A stretch of DNA of 64,000 nt from a bacterium. GTDB lineage: Bacteria; Sysuimicrobiota; Sysuimicrobiia; Sysuimicrobiales; Segetimicrobiaceae. Made by a program: the position numbers and the translations under genes. The notes below the pieces were generated by a model. The model was not told where the DNA came from. It saw nothing but the letters and a program-made list of their open reading frames with translations, and did no database searches. Below are positions 18,486-26,902 of this stretch, piece after piece. Each line of letters opens with the position of its first letter. Positions within the stretch are counted from its first letter, which is position 1. The stretch spans positions 54,681-118,680 of the forward strand of contig DASYZR010000097.1 of the NCBI GenBank assembly GCA_035945995.1, given 5' to 3'.

Positions 18486-19687
18486 ACGGACCCGTCCGGC
18501 GCCGCGCCGTTATCGTTCGCGTCATCGCCCGCCTGAACGTCGGGGGTCCGGCCATTCATGTGGTGAATCTCACCGCGGGCCTCGACCCTCGGCGCTTCGA
18601 GTCCGTGCTGGTATCCGGTAGCGAGAATGCGGGAGAGGGTTCCATGCTGGACTTCGCCCTCGCGCGCGGCGTGCGTCCGGTGATCATCCCCGAGATGGTG
18701 GGTGACGCCAGCCTGCGGCCGCGGGATCTCAGAGCGCTCGCGTCTCTCTATCGCGTCATACGCGCCCGGCGGCCGCAGATCGTCCACACCCATACCGCGA
18801 AGGCCGGGTTCCTCGGCCGGATCGCGGCGCGCCTGGCCGGCGTGCCCGTCGTCGTGCATACATATCACGGCCACATCCTGCAGGGCTACTACGGACCGAT
18901 GACGTCGGGGCTGTTGCGCCGGATGGAGCAGGCGCTCGCGCTCATGACGGATCAGATCGTCGCGGTGAGCGAGCGGGTGAAGCAAGATCTGGTCGACTAC
19001 GGGATCGCTCCGCCCCGGAAAATCGCCGTGATCCCCCTGGGGTTCGACCTCCGGCCGTTTGCCGAGTGCGCCGCCTACCGGGGAGCGTTCCGGCGGGAAC
19101 TGGGCCTCCCGGAGCGGGCCCGGCTGGTCACGATCGTCGGCCGAATCTTCCCGATCAAGAACCACCGGCTCTTCCTGCAGGCCGCCGCCCTCATCGCCGC
19201 CGCCGACCCGGAGGTGCACTTCGCGGTTGTCGGCGACGGCGCGCTCCGCGCGGCGACGGAGGAATACGCGCGGACTCTCGGCATCGCGTGCCGTGTCAGC
19301 TTCACGGGATGGCGCCGTGACCTCCCTCAGATCTACGCAGACACGGACGTGCTCGCGGTGTCCTCAACCAACGAAGGGACGCCGGTTTCGGCGATCGAGG
19401 CCATGGCCGCCGGGCGCCCGGTTGTCGCGACGCGCGTGGGCGGGTTGCCGGATCTCATTGCCGACGGGACGACCGGCTTCTTGGTGCCGCCGGGTGATGC
19501 CGGCTCCCTCGCCGCCGCGATCCTTCGTATACTCCGGGATCCGGACACGGCCGGGCGGGTTGGGAACGCCGCCCGCGCCGTCGCGCAGGCACGATTCCCG
19601 GTGGAGCGCCTTCTATCGGACGTGGAGGGTCTTTACGCGCGACTTCTTGCGCGCAAAGAAGGTGCGTTGGTTACGTCTACGGAATAG
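18482..19687 (+). CDS. GT4-family glycosyltransferase
   Basis: A 401-residue GT-B retaining glycosyltransferase. It shows GGPAIHVVNL at the acceptor side, HTHTAKAGFLGR, TYHGHILQGYYG, then VGRIFPIKNH and the catalytic donor-site pattern STNEGTPVSAIEAMAAG. This matches transferases that act on polyprenyl-linked sugars in O-antigen and capsule assembly. The GTG start overlaps the asparagine-synthetase stop by 4 nt (GTGA). The downstream 450 bp hold only a pseudogene, so this is the last intact gene before the WecC-like gene. Confidence 0.85.
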   Translation: MNGPVRRRAVIVRVIARLNVGGPAIHVVNLTAGLDPRRFESVLVSGSENAGEGSMLDFALARGVRPVIIPEMVGDASLRPRDLRALASLYRVIRARRPQIVHTHTAKAGFLGRIAARLAGVPVVVHTYHGHILQGYYGPMTSGLLRRMEQALALMTDQIVAVSERVKQDLVDYGIAPPRKIAVIPLGFDLRPFAECAAYRGAFRRELGLPERARLVTIVGRIFPIKNHRLFLQAAALIAAADPEVHFAVVGDGALRAATEEYARTLGIACRVSFTGWRRDLPQIYADTDVLAVSSTNEGTPVSAIEAMAAGRPVVATRVGGLPDLIADGTTGFLVPPGDAGSLAAAILRILRDPDTAGRVGNAARAVAQARFPVERLLSDVEGLYARLLARKEGALVTSTE

Positions 19688-19769
19688 CACCACCCATGCC
19701 AGACCCGTTTGGCCCTACGGGACAGACGGGCCGGGTAGGGTGTTGCCATTCGCAAGGGGGAGGGACCGG

Positions 19770-20146
19770 TTGCGGGCTCTGATCACAGGGGGCGCCGGAT
19801 TTATCGGGTCGCACCTGGCTGAAACACTCATTGAGCGCGGGTTCAATGTCATTGCACTCCAGCATGGGTGCAAGGTCGTCATCGCCTCGACTTCGGAAGT
19901 GTACGCAAGCTCGAAGGCCCTTGATGGGTACCTGGCCCGCGCGTACCATGCGGAGAAGGGTCTCCCGGTTGTCGTCGGCTGCTTCTTCAAAGCCCAGGAT
20001 TCGAAGACATCCGGTACCGCGTCCCGGACATCACGAAATTGCGGAAGACGATCGGGTACCGGCCCACGAAGACGCTCGACGAAATCTTGGCGGCAATGAT
20101 CGCACACGGCGAGGTGCGGCGGGAGGCGGGCGCCGATGGCCGTTGA
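19770..20146 (+). pseudogene. Collapsed NAD-dependent sugar epimerase/dehydratase
   Basis: Remnant of an extended-SDR sugar epimerase of about 320 residues, reduced to about 125 codons. TTG 19770, after AGGGGGAGGGA, begins an intact cofactor motif (MRALITGGAGFIGSHL). The frame then skips roughly 80 expected residues to VVIASTSEVYA. SEVYA runs directly into SSKALDGYL, so the stretch between the VYG and YACSK motifs of intact relatives is missing. After GLPVVVG the substrate domain is lost and the frame changes: the genuine C terminus, FEDIRYRVPDIT...TIGYRPTKTLDEIL, is read from about 20000 in another frame to the TGA at 20144-20146. The end overlaps the start of the next gene. It cannot encode an active enzyme. 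Confidence 0.82.
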
Positions 20147-21473
20147 GGAGATCAGCACCCAGGCGCGGGAGACGCTCGAGTCGCGCATCCGGACGCGGGA
20201 GGCCCTCATCGGGATCGTCGGCCTCGGATATGTCGGCCTTCCGTTGGCCGTAGAGTTTGCGCGGGCCGGAATGCGCGTGGTGGGCATCGACGTGGACGAC
20301 CATCGTGTCGCCGAGATCGGCGCCGGACGCTCGTACATCCCGGACGTCTCGAGCGCGGTGCTCCAGGACTTGGTCAAGCGCGGCAGTCTGCGTGCGACCG
20401 TCGAATTTCCGATGCTGGCCGAGGCCGACGCCGTCGTCATCTGCGTCCAGACGCCGTTCACGGCGGCAAAGGAGCCGGATCTGCGGTTCGTGGTGGCCGC
20501 GCTCGGCGAGGTGGCGAACCGCCTGCATCCCGGGGAACTGGTGGTGCTGCAGAGCACGACGTACCCCGGAACGACCGAGGAGGTGGCGCTGCCGCTGCTT
20601 GCCGCCTCCGGGCTGCGCGTCGGCGAAGATTACTTTCTCGCCTTTTCCCCCGAGCGCGTCGACCCCGGCAACACACGATTCTCCACGCGAGATATCCCGA
20701 AGGTCGTGGGCGGGATCACTCCGGCATGCGCCGCGGCCGCGCAACTGCTGTTTGAGCAAGTCGTCACCCGCGTCTATCGTGTCTCGTCGGCACGGGTGGC
20801 GGAGCTGACCAAGCTTCTCGAGAACGTGTTCCGGAGCGTGAACATCGCGCTGGTGAACGAACTGACGCTGCTCTGCGATCGGATGGGCGTGGACGTCTGG
20901 GAGGTGATCGGCGCGGCGGCGACCAAGCCGTTCGGGTTCATGCCCTTCTATCCCGGCCCCGGGGTCGGCGGCCACTGCATTCCCGTCGATCCATACTACC
21001 TCTCGTCCAAGGCAAAGGAATACGATTTCAATACGCGGTTCATCGTTCTGGCCGCCGAGATCAACGAAAACATGCCGTACTACGTCGCCGATCGTGTCAC
21101 GGAAGCGATCAACGTGCATGCGCGGAAGAGCATCTCGTCCGCCGGCATTCTCGGGTTGGGCGTAGCATACAAGGCCGGCATAGGGGACGTCCGGAAGTCG
21201 CCGGCGGTAAAGGTCCTGGAGCGGCTGGGCCGGCGGGGTGCGTCGATTGCCTATCACGATCCGTATGTCGCCCGGATCCGCATTCACGGTCAAGACTATG
21301 CGTCCGTGCCGCTCACGGCGGAGGAGATCGGGCGCGCGGACTGCGTGTTGATTCTTACCGATCATCCCGGCATCGATTACGGGTGGGTGGTGAAGCACGC
21401 ATCGCTCGTATTCGATACCCGGAATGCGACCAAGTCCGTCGGGGCGCCGGCGGCGAACGTTCTCAAGCTCTGA
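20136..21473 (+). CDS. UDP-HexNAc/nucleotide-sugar 6-dehydrogenase (WecC-like)
   Basis: A 445-residue nucleotide-sugar dehydrogenase of the UDP-ManNAc/UDP-GlcNAc group. Motifs include GLGYVGLPLAV, CVQTPFTAAKEPDL, FSPERVDPGN and the catalytic cysteine in GPGVGGHCIPVDPYY at about Cys281. The VGGHCIPVDP form, rather than GGSCFPKD, separates it from the Ugd paralogues at 12851 and 25565. The C-terminal domain (GVAYKAGIGDVRKSP) is complete. ATG 20136 lies in the degenerate end of the epimerase pseudogene. The original partner epimerase may be the gene that has decayed. Confidence 0.87.
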   Translation: MAVEEISTQARETLESRIRTREALIGIVGLGYVGLPLAVEFARAGMRVVGIDVDDHRVAEIGAGRSYIPDVSSAVLQDLVKRGSLRATVEFPMLAEADAVVICVQTPFTAAKEPDLRFVVAALGEVANRLHPGELVVLQSTTYPGTTEEVALPLLAASGLRVGEDYFLAFSPERVDPGNTRFSTRDIPKVVGGITPACAAAAQLLFEQVVTRVYRVSSARVAELTKLLENVFRSVNIALVNELTLLCDRMGVDVWEVIGAAATKPFGFMPFYPGPGVGGHCIPVDPYYLSSKAKEYDFNTRFIVLAAEINENMPYYVADRVTEAINVHARKSISSAGILGLGVAYKAGIGDVRKSPAVKVLERLGRRGASIAYHDPYVARIRIHGQDYASVPLTAEEIGRADCVLILTDHPGIDYGWVVKHASLVFDTRNATKSVGAPAANVLKL

Positions 21474-21474
21474 G

Positions 21475-23277
21475 ATGCTCGGCCTGCCGAGCCTGGTGGC
21501 TCACACCATCGCGGCCTTCGCCCTCGCCGTGGGGCTCGCGGTGCTGTTCACCGTCGGCCTGCGGCGGTGGCTGACCGGTATCGGCTGGGTGGACGTGCCC
21601 CGTGCCGATCGATGGCACCGGAGTCCGGTCCCACGGCCGGGCGGCCCCGCGATCGTTGCGGCGATCGCCGTGAGCATGACTGTCTTCTTGCCGCGGCCGT
21701 TGAGTCACCAGTTCTGGGGACTCGTCGCCGGCGCCGCGTTCGTGTTTGCCGTCGGCCTCGTCGATGACCTCGTCGATTTGCCAAACCAGCTCAAGCTGAC
21801 GCTGCTCATCATCGGCGCAACGGTTCCGCTCTTCTGGGGGCTCTCGTTCGCGGTATTCCCGGCCCCGATCGGCGTTCTGCTGGCGATGCTCTGGATGCTC
21901 GGGATGACGAACGCGGTGAACTGGCTGGACAACATGGACGGTCTCGCGTCGGGCGTCGCGGCGATTGCCGCCGGCGCGATGGTCGTGCTGGCCCTGGCCC
22001 AGTCCGACGCGGCCGGCAGCGCCGCGGCGGCCTCGGTCGCCGGCGCCTGCGTCGGTTTCCTGTTCTTCAACTTCAGTCCGGCCCGAATCTTCATGGGCGA
22101 CTCGGGAAGCGGCTTCCTTGGTTTCACACTCGCCGCGCTCGCGCTGGCGGGCAGGCCGCGTCTTGTCACGCACACGTTCCTCGGCTTCATTGTCCCGGTC
22201 ATGATCTTGAGCATTCCGATTTTCGACACCGCGATCGTCACGGTTACTCGATTCCTCGGCGGCCGTCGTCTGTTTCAAGGTGGACGCGACCATCCGTCGC
22301 ACCGGCTCGTCGTCTTGGGGCTCTCCGAGCGTCAGGCCGTCCTGTATCTCTACGGGCTGAGCCTGATGTCCACCGCGGCGGCGTTCGTCACGTCGCAGCT
22401 GGGACTCTGGACCGGCCTGGCTCTCGCCGGGCTATTGGCGTGCGGCTTTGTCGCACTAGGCGTGGTGGTCACACAGGTGCGCGTCTACCACGACGGCGAG
22501 GCGCCTAACGGGATCACGCGGGTGGCCCTCGCCCAGATGATCTATAAGCGTCGAGTCTTCGAAATCTTGCTCGACTTGATTCTGATCTGCGTCGCCTATC
22601 TCAGTGCGTACCTGCTCCGGTTTGAAGGCGCGATTCCCGCCGTGTTTGTGCAGCGGATGGGGTTTTCGCTTCCCCTTGTGATTGGTGCGAAGGTGGGCTG
22701 TCTTTACATCGCGGGCGTGTATCGTGGAGACTGGCGCTACGTAGGTCTGCTGGATCTCTGGTCGCTGGCGAAGGCGTCCGCCATGGGATCTGCCGCCGCG
22801 GTCGCCGGGCTTTTCGTCTGGACCGGCCTGGTGGGATACTCTCGCGCCGTGTTTGTCATCGATTGGATCGTCGCGTTCGGGTTGCTTGCGAGCATGCGCG
22901 TTTCGATCCGCCTGTTGAAAGAGCACTTTGCGATGCAGCGGCGCGGCGGGCGGCGCGTGCTCATCTTCGGTGCCGGGCAAGGCGGCGTGCAGGTGCTCGA
23001 AGAACTTCGGGATAATCCGGCGCGCACCTACCAGCCGGTGGGGTTTGTCGATGATGATCCGGTCAAGCAGGGCCGGGTCATCCGGGGGCTCCCCGTGCTG
23101 GGCGATCGTCACGCGATTCCATCGCTGGTCAACGCGTACCGTGTCGAGGAAGTGCTGTTCGCCGTGCCGTCCGCGGCCGGCCTTGAGGCCGAACGCGTGT
23201 CCCTCATCTGCAGCGAGGCTGGCGTGCCGTGTCGCGTCGCGCGTCTGTCATTCACGCATCTGCTCGAGGGACAGTAG
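21475..23277 (+). CDS. WecA/MraY-type initiating transferase fused to CapD-like N-terminal half
   Basis: A 600-residue fusion. Residues 1 to about 330 form a polytopic polyprenyl-phosphate HexNAc-1-phosphate transferase: GLVDDLVDLP, NWLDNMDGLASG, FMGDSGSGFLG and GGRDHPSHR are the Mg/UDP and cytosolic-loop motifs. From about 358 there is a second hydrophobic region and then a Rossmann unit (VLIFGAGQGG near 493, VGFVDDDP), as in the N-terminal half of CapD/PglF-type dehydratases. It ends before the catalytic dehydratase domain. ATG 21475 is adjacent to the preceding TGA. The second half may be regulatory or a scaffold. The 3' end overlaps the convergent aminotransferase by 26 nt. Confidence 0.83.
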   Translation: MLGLPSLVAHTIAAFALAVGLAVLFTVGLRRWLTGIGWVDVPRADRWHRSPVPRPGGPAIVAAIAVSMTVFLPRPLSHQFWGLVAGAAFVFAVGLVDDLVDLPNQLKLTLLIIGATVPLFWGLSFAVFPAPIGVLLAMLWMLGMTNAVNWLDNMDGLASGVAAIAAGAMVVLALAQSDAAGSAAAASVAGACVGFLFFNFSPARIFMGDSGSGFLGFTLAALALAGRPRLVTHTFLGFIVPVMILSIPIFDTAIVTVTRFLGGRRLFQGGRDHPSHRLVVLGLSERQAVLYLYGLSLMSTAAAFVTSQLGLWTGLALAGLLACGFVALGVVVTQVRVYHDGEAPNGITRVALAQMIYKRRVFEILLDLILICVAYLSAYLLRFEGAIPAVFVQRMGFSLPLVIGAKVGCLYIAGVYRGDWRYVGLLDLWSLAKASAMGSAAAVAGLFVWTGLVGYSRAVFVIDWIVAFGLLASMRVSIRLLKEHFAMQRRGGRRVLIFGAGQGGVQVLEELRDNPARTYQPVGFVDDDPVKQGRVIRGLPVLGDRHAIPSLVNAYRVEEVLFAVPSAAGLEAERVSLICSEAGVPCRVARLSFTHLLEGQ

Positions 23278-24388
23278 CGGCGCCGCGGACGAACGCCGTC
23301 ACCGCATCAATAACCCGGGACACGTCGTCGTCCGACAGGCCGCAGTGCAGCGGCAGCGTCAGGATCTCCCGAAACGCGCGTTCCGTGTTGGGGAGCGCCA
23401 CCCCGTCGGTACGGTAGAACGGCTGGAGATGATTGGGGATGTAGTTGATGCCGCCCTCGATCTCCCGGTCCCTCAGATAGGCGAGGAGATCGTCGCGGCG
23501 CCCGTCTTCGACGCGAACGACGTAGATGTGCGGCGTCACGGTCCGGTAATCGATGGGCAGGGTGGTCAGGCCGGACAGATCCGAGAACGCGGCGTCGTAC
23601 CGCTCGCAGATCTGGCGGCGCCGGGCGGCGAACGTATCGAGCTTTCGAAGCTGCGCGAGGCCGATCGCCGCGTTGATCGTGCTCATATGATACCGGTACC
23701 CCTGGGTGTGGACTTCGTACGCCCAGCCGCGCTTCGCGGCGAGCCCCGGCACGTCGCGGTCGATGCCTACGGCCCGCTTTGTGCGGATGGTCTTGGCCAG
23801 CACGTCCTCCCGGCAGACGATGGCGCCCCCCTCACCACACGTGATGTTCTTGATCGAATCGAAGCTGAAGCACGCGACGTCGCCGAAGCCCCCGATTTTC
23901 TTGCCTTTGTACAGCGATCCAAACGCGTGGGCCGCGTCCTCCACGACGCGGATGCCCTTTCGTCGTCCCAGGTCGTGGAGCCCGTCGAGGTCGCAGGGGT
24001 TGCCCGCGTAATGCACCGGCATGATGACCCGTGTGCGCGACGTGATTCGCCGTTCGACGTCTGCGAGATCGATGAGGAGGGTATGGGAATGCACGTCGCA
24101 GGGGATGGGCGTCGCCCCCGTGGCCGAAATCGCCTGGAAGGCGCCGACGAACGTCAAGGAAGGGAGGATGACCTCATCGCCAGGCCCCAGCCCCAGCGAT
24201 GCGAGCGCCAGGTGGAGAGCGGACGTGCCGGAGTTCACGGCCAGCACGTGTTCGGCGCCGAGATATGCGCGCAACGCCTGCTCGAACTCGGCGACGAGCG
24301 ATGACATTCCGAAATAGCCGTAGGCCATCGCCTGCTCTACACGCTCCAACTCTTCCGCGCCCAACGTTCCCTTTGAGACCTTGATCAC
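23252..24388 (-). CDS. DegT/DnrJ/EryC1-family PLP sugar aminotransferase
   Basis: A 378-residue sugar aminotransferase on the reverse strand. VNSGTSALHLAL, DEVILPSLTFVGAF, VVEDAAHAFGS and the PLP lysine in FDSIKNITCGEGG (about Lys180) are all intact. The C-terminal region HYAGNPCDLDGL and GGINYIPNHLQPFYR resemble PglE/ArnB-like enzymes acting on UDP-4-keto sugars. I start at the GTG complementary to 24386-24388, preceded by AGGAG with a 9-nt spacer; an ATG at 24493 would give a low-complexity extension. It could act on the product of a CapD-like dehydratase encoded elsewhere. Confidence 0.85.
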   Translation of the reverse strand: MIKVSKGTLGAEELERVEQAMAYGYFGMSSLVAEFEQALRAYLGAEHVLAVNSGTSALHLALASLGLGPGDEVILPSLTFVGAFQAISATGATPIPCDVHSHTLLIDLADVERRITSRTRVIMPVHYAGNPCDLDGLHDLGRRKGIRVVEDAAHAFGSLYKGKKIGGFGDVACFSFDSIKNITCGEGGAIVCREDVLAKTIRTKRAVGIDRDVPGLAAKRGWAYEVHTQGYRYHMSTINAAIGLAQLRKLDTFAARRRQICERYDAAFSDLSGLTTLPIDYRTVTPHIYVVRVEDGRRDDLLAYLRDREIEGGINYIPNHLQPFYRTDGVALPNTERAFREILTLPLHCGLSDDDVSRVIDAVTAFVRGAATVPRADA

Positions 24389-24621
24389 GAGGTTGTTCTC
24401 CTCTTGACGAAGACGCCGGTTGCCCGCCCCCTGCCTCGCCGCGACGCGCGCGGCGGAGAGGGACGTTCGGAGCCTTTGGGTTCGCGTCATCATCCGGGTT
24501 CTCCTCGCCGGTGGTGCGCGGGCGCGTTCGGCGGCCGCCCGGCTAGCAGGTCCGTCCGGCCGGCACCCGAACTTACCCTGGTTGGATTGGGGGGTGCTGC
24601 CGGACAGGTGGAGCGGGGTTG

Positions 24622-25512
24622 ATGGACGGGGGCGCAGGTTACAGAATCAAAAGGGGAGTCGCGGACGTGTTCAAGTACGTCGTCCGATCGCTGCAGGGCG
24701 CCGTCCTGGCCCCCGCCGGCCGTCACCGGACGCGACTCCAGATCGAACTCTCGGAGGACATGGTGCCGGTCGTCGAGGTCGCGCTCGACGGGGCGTCGAG
24801 TGCGACCATTCGCTTCTTCTGCCCGAGCGCCACCGCGCTCTGGCGTGCGGAGACCCTGCTCTCCAAGGAGCCCGACACCATCGAGTGGATCGACGGCTTC
24901 GGTCCCGAAGACGTGTTGTGGGACATCGGCGCGAACCTCGGAGTCTACTCTCTGTATGCGGCGAAACGGGCGCGGGCCCGTGTGCTCGCATTCGAGCCGT
25001 CCGCGGGCAACTACTGGCTGTTGAATAAGAACATCTACCTGAATCGCCTCGACGGCCTGGTGACCGCGTACTGCCTCGCCCTGAGCCGGCAGACATCGCT
25101 CGGGACGTTCAACATGCCCGACACCGATCTGGGAGGCGCGCTCTATGCGTTCGGGGACGTCGAGGGGACCATTCGCTCCCCCGATGATACGGTTCGCAAG
25201 GTGGTGTTCCACCAGGGAGGCGTCGGGTTTTCCATCGACGAATTCGCGAAGAAATTCTGTCCGCCCCGTCCCACGCGCGTGAAGATCGACGTCGACGGCG
25301 GCGAGAGCGACATCCTCAGGGGCGGGTTGGAGACGCTTTCCGCTCAGCGCATGCAATCGATCTCTGTCGAACTCGACGAGTCCTCGCCGGCCCACGTGCA
25401 GGCGGCGACGGAGGTCCTCGCGACGTGCGGGTTGCGGCTGCAGCGGAAGACGCAGGCCCGTACGGCCGATGAGGCGAGCAGGTACATCTTCAACTATCTG
25501 TTCGTTCGGTGA
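24622..25512 (+). CDS. FkbM-family methyltransferase
   Basis: A 296-residue protein with the FkbM hallmarks: VLWDIGANLGVYSLYAA near residue 104, VLAFEPSAGNYWLLNKNI, and RVKIDVDGGESDILRGG in the C-terminal half. The family O-methylates hydroxyls of sugars and polyketides. ATG 24622 follows GGAGCGGGG; TTG 24619 is an equally close alternative. It starts block C after a 233-bp gap shared with the divergent aminotransferase, which probably contains promoters for both directions, though no clear -35/-10 pair could be picked out. Confidence 0.85.
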   Translation: MDGGAGYRIKRGVADVFKYVVRSLQGAVLAPAGRHRTRLQIELSEDMVPVVEVALDGASSATIRFFCPSATALWRAETLLSKEPDTIEWIDGFGPEDVLWDIGANLGVYSLYAAKRARARVLAFEPSAGNYWLLNKNIYLNRLDGLVTAYCLALSRQTSLGTFNMPDTDLGGALYAFGDVEGTIRSPDDTVRKVVFHQGGVGFSIDEFAKKFCPPRPTRVKIDVDGGESDILRGGLETLSAQRMQSISVELDESSPAHVQAATEVLATCGLRLQRKTQARTADEASRYIFNYLFVR

Positions 25513-25564
25513 CGCTCCGGACACGCGCGGGTGAACGGGTCCGGCGCGTACGGTGGGAGTGCGT

Positions 25565-26854
25565 ATGAACCTCGGTGTTGTGGGCACGGGCTACGTCGGC
25601 CTGGTGACCGCCGCCTGTCTCGCCGATCTCGGGCACGGGGTGATCGGCGTCGATCGTGATGCGGCGCGGATCGCGCATCTCGGGCAGGATCGCGTGCCCT
25701 TCTTCGAGTCCGGCCTCGAGGATTTGGTGCGCCGGGGGCGGCGGTCGGGGCGGTTGCGTTTCACCACCGACATTGCCGAGGCGGTCGAGGATGCGGAGGT
25801 CATTTTTATCACCGTGGGAACGCCCTCCCGGCAGGACGGCACGGCCGACCTGATCGAGGTTTCGACCGTGGCCGAAGCGATCGCCGGCGCATTGTCCGAG
25901 TACCGGCTGATCGTGGAAAAGAGCACGGTTCCGATCAGGACCGGCGAGCGGATCCGAGACCAGATCCAGTTGCTGACGAAGGGCGCGGTGCCGTTTGACG
26001 TGGCGTGCAACCCCGAATTTCTCCGCGAGGGATCGGCGGTCCACGATTTCATGCACCCGGACCGCGTCGTCCTCGGGGTGACGAACGAGCGCAGCGAGCG
26101 GCTGCTGCGGGAAGTCTACGCGCCCCTGGATGCTCCGATGCTGGTCACCGATCTGACGACGGCGGAGATGATCAAGCACGCGAGCAACGCGTTTCTCGCG
26201 CTCAAGATTTCCTACATCAACGCCATTGCCAACATCTGCGAGCGCGTCGGCGCCGACGTCCGGCAGGTCGCCGACGGGATGGGCTACGATCGCCGGATCG
26301 GGCGGGCATTTCTCGACGCGGGCGTCGGGTACGGGGGGTCCTGCTTCCCCAAGGACGTGGCGGCATTCATCCAGATTGCGAGAGAGGTCGGCTACGACTT
26401 CCGCCTGCTGGACGAGGTCGCGCGCGTCAACGAAGGCCAGCGGGAGGCACTGCTGCGCCATCTTCGGGACGCGCTGTGGGTCCTGCGCAACCGGACGATC
26501 GGCGTCCTGGGACTGGCCTACAAAGCGAACACGGACGACGTTCGCGACGCCCCGGCCGTCGCGATCGTTGAGGCGCTTCTCAAGGAAGGCGCCGTTGTTC
26601 GTGCCTACGATCCGGCCGCGGAAGCGAACGCCCGCAGGATCTTGCCGGACATTACGTACTGTCCCGACCCGTATGAGGCGGCGAGAGACAGCGACGCGGT
26701 CGTCGTGCTCACTGAATGGGATGAGTTTCGCGCGCTGGACCTTGCCCGGTTACGGGATCTCATGCGCCGTCCGGTGCTGATTGACGGACGCAATATCCTT
26801 GATCCGGAGGCGGTCCGCGCGCTCGGTTTCCATTACGCGGGCATGGGCCGCTGA
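25565..26854 (+). CDS. ugd: UDP-glucose 6-dehydrogenase (second copy)
   Basis: A 429-residue paralogue of the dehydrogenase at 12851. GTGYVGLVTAACLADLGH opens the NAD domain. ITVGTPS, CNPEFLREG and the catalytic cysteine in GVGYGGSCFPKD (about Cys260) follow, then GLAYKANTDDVRDAP. ATG 25565 gives the canonical N terminus. It supplies UDP-glucuronate to block C and lies directly before the second asparagine synthetase, an arrangement consistent with amidation of a uronic-acid residue. The two copies differ throughout, so this is not a recent duplication. Confidence 0.9.
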   Translation: MNLGVVGTGYVGLVTAACLADLGHGVIGVDRDAARIAHLGQDRVPFFESGLEDLVRRGRRSGRLRFTTDIAEAVEDAEVIFITVGTPSRQDGTADLIEVSTVAEAIAGALSEYRLIVEKSTVPIRTGERIRDQIQLLTKGAVPFDVACNPEFLREGSAVHDFMHPDRVVLGVTNERSERLLREVYAPLDAPMLVTDLTTAEMIKHASNAFLALKISYINAIANICERVGADVRQVADGMGYDRRIGRAFLDAGVGYGGSCFPKDVAAFIQIAREVGYDFRLLDEVARVNEGQREALLRHLRDALWVLRNRTIGVLGLAYKANTDDVRDAPAVAIVEALLKEGAVVRAYDPAAEANARRILPDITYCPDPYEAARDSDAVVVLTEWDEFRALDLARLRDLMRRPVLIDGRNILDPEAVRALGFHYAGMGR

Positions 26855-26902
26855 GGGCGGTCCGCGCCGCGGGGACGACCGTGCCGCCGGGGCCAACGTA
26901 AG

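Noticed and set aside
19688..19769. Possible RNA gene or attachment site before the pseudogene
   Set aside because: No cloverleaf, no CCA end and no repeated core was found; only a purine-rich ribosome site precedes the TTG.
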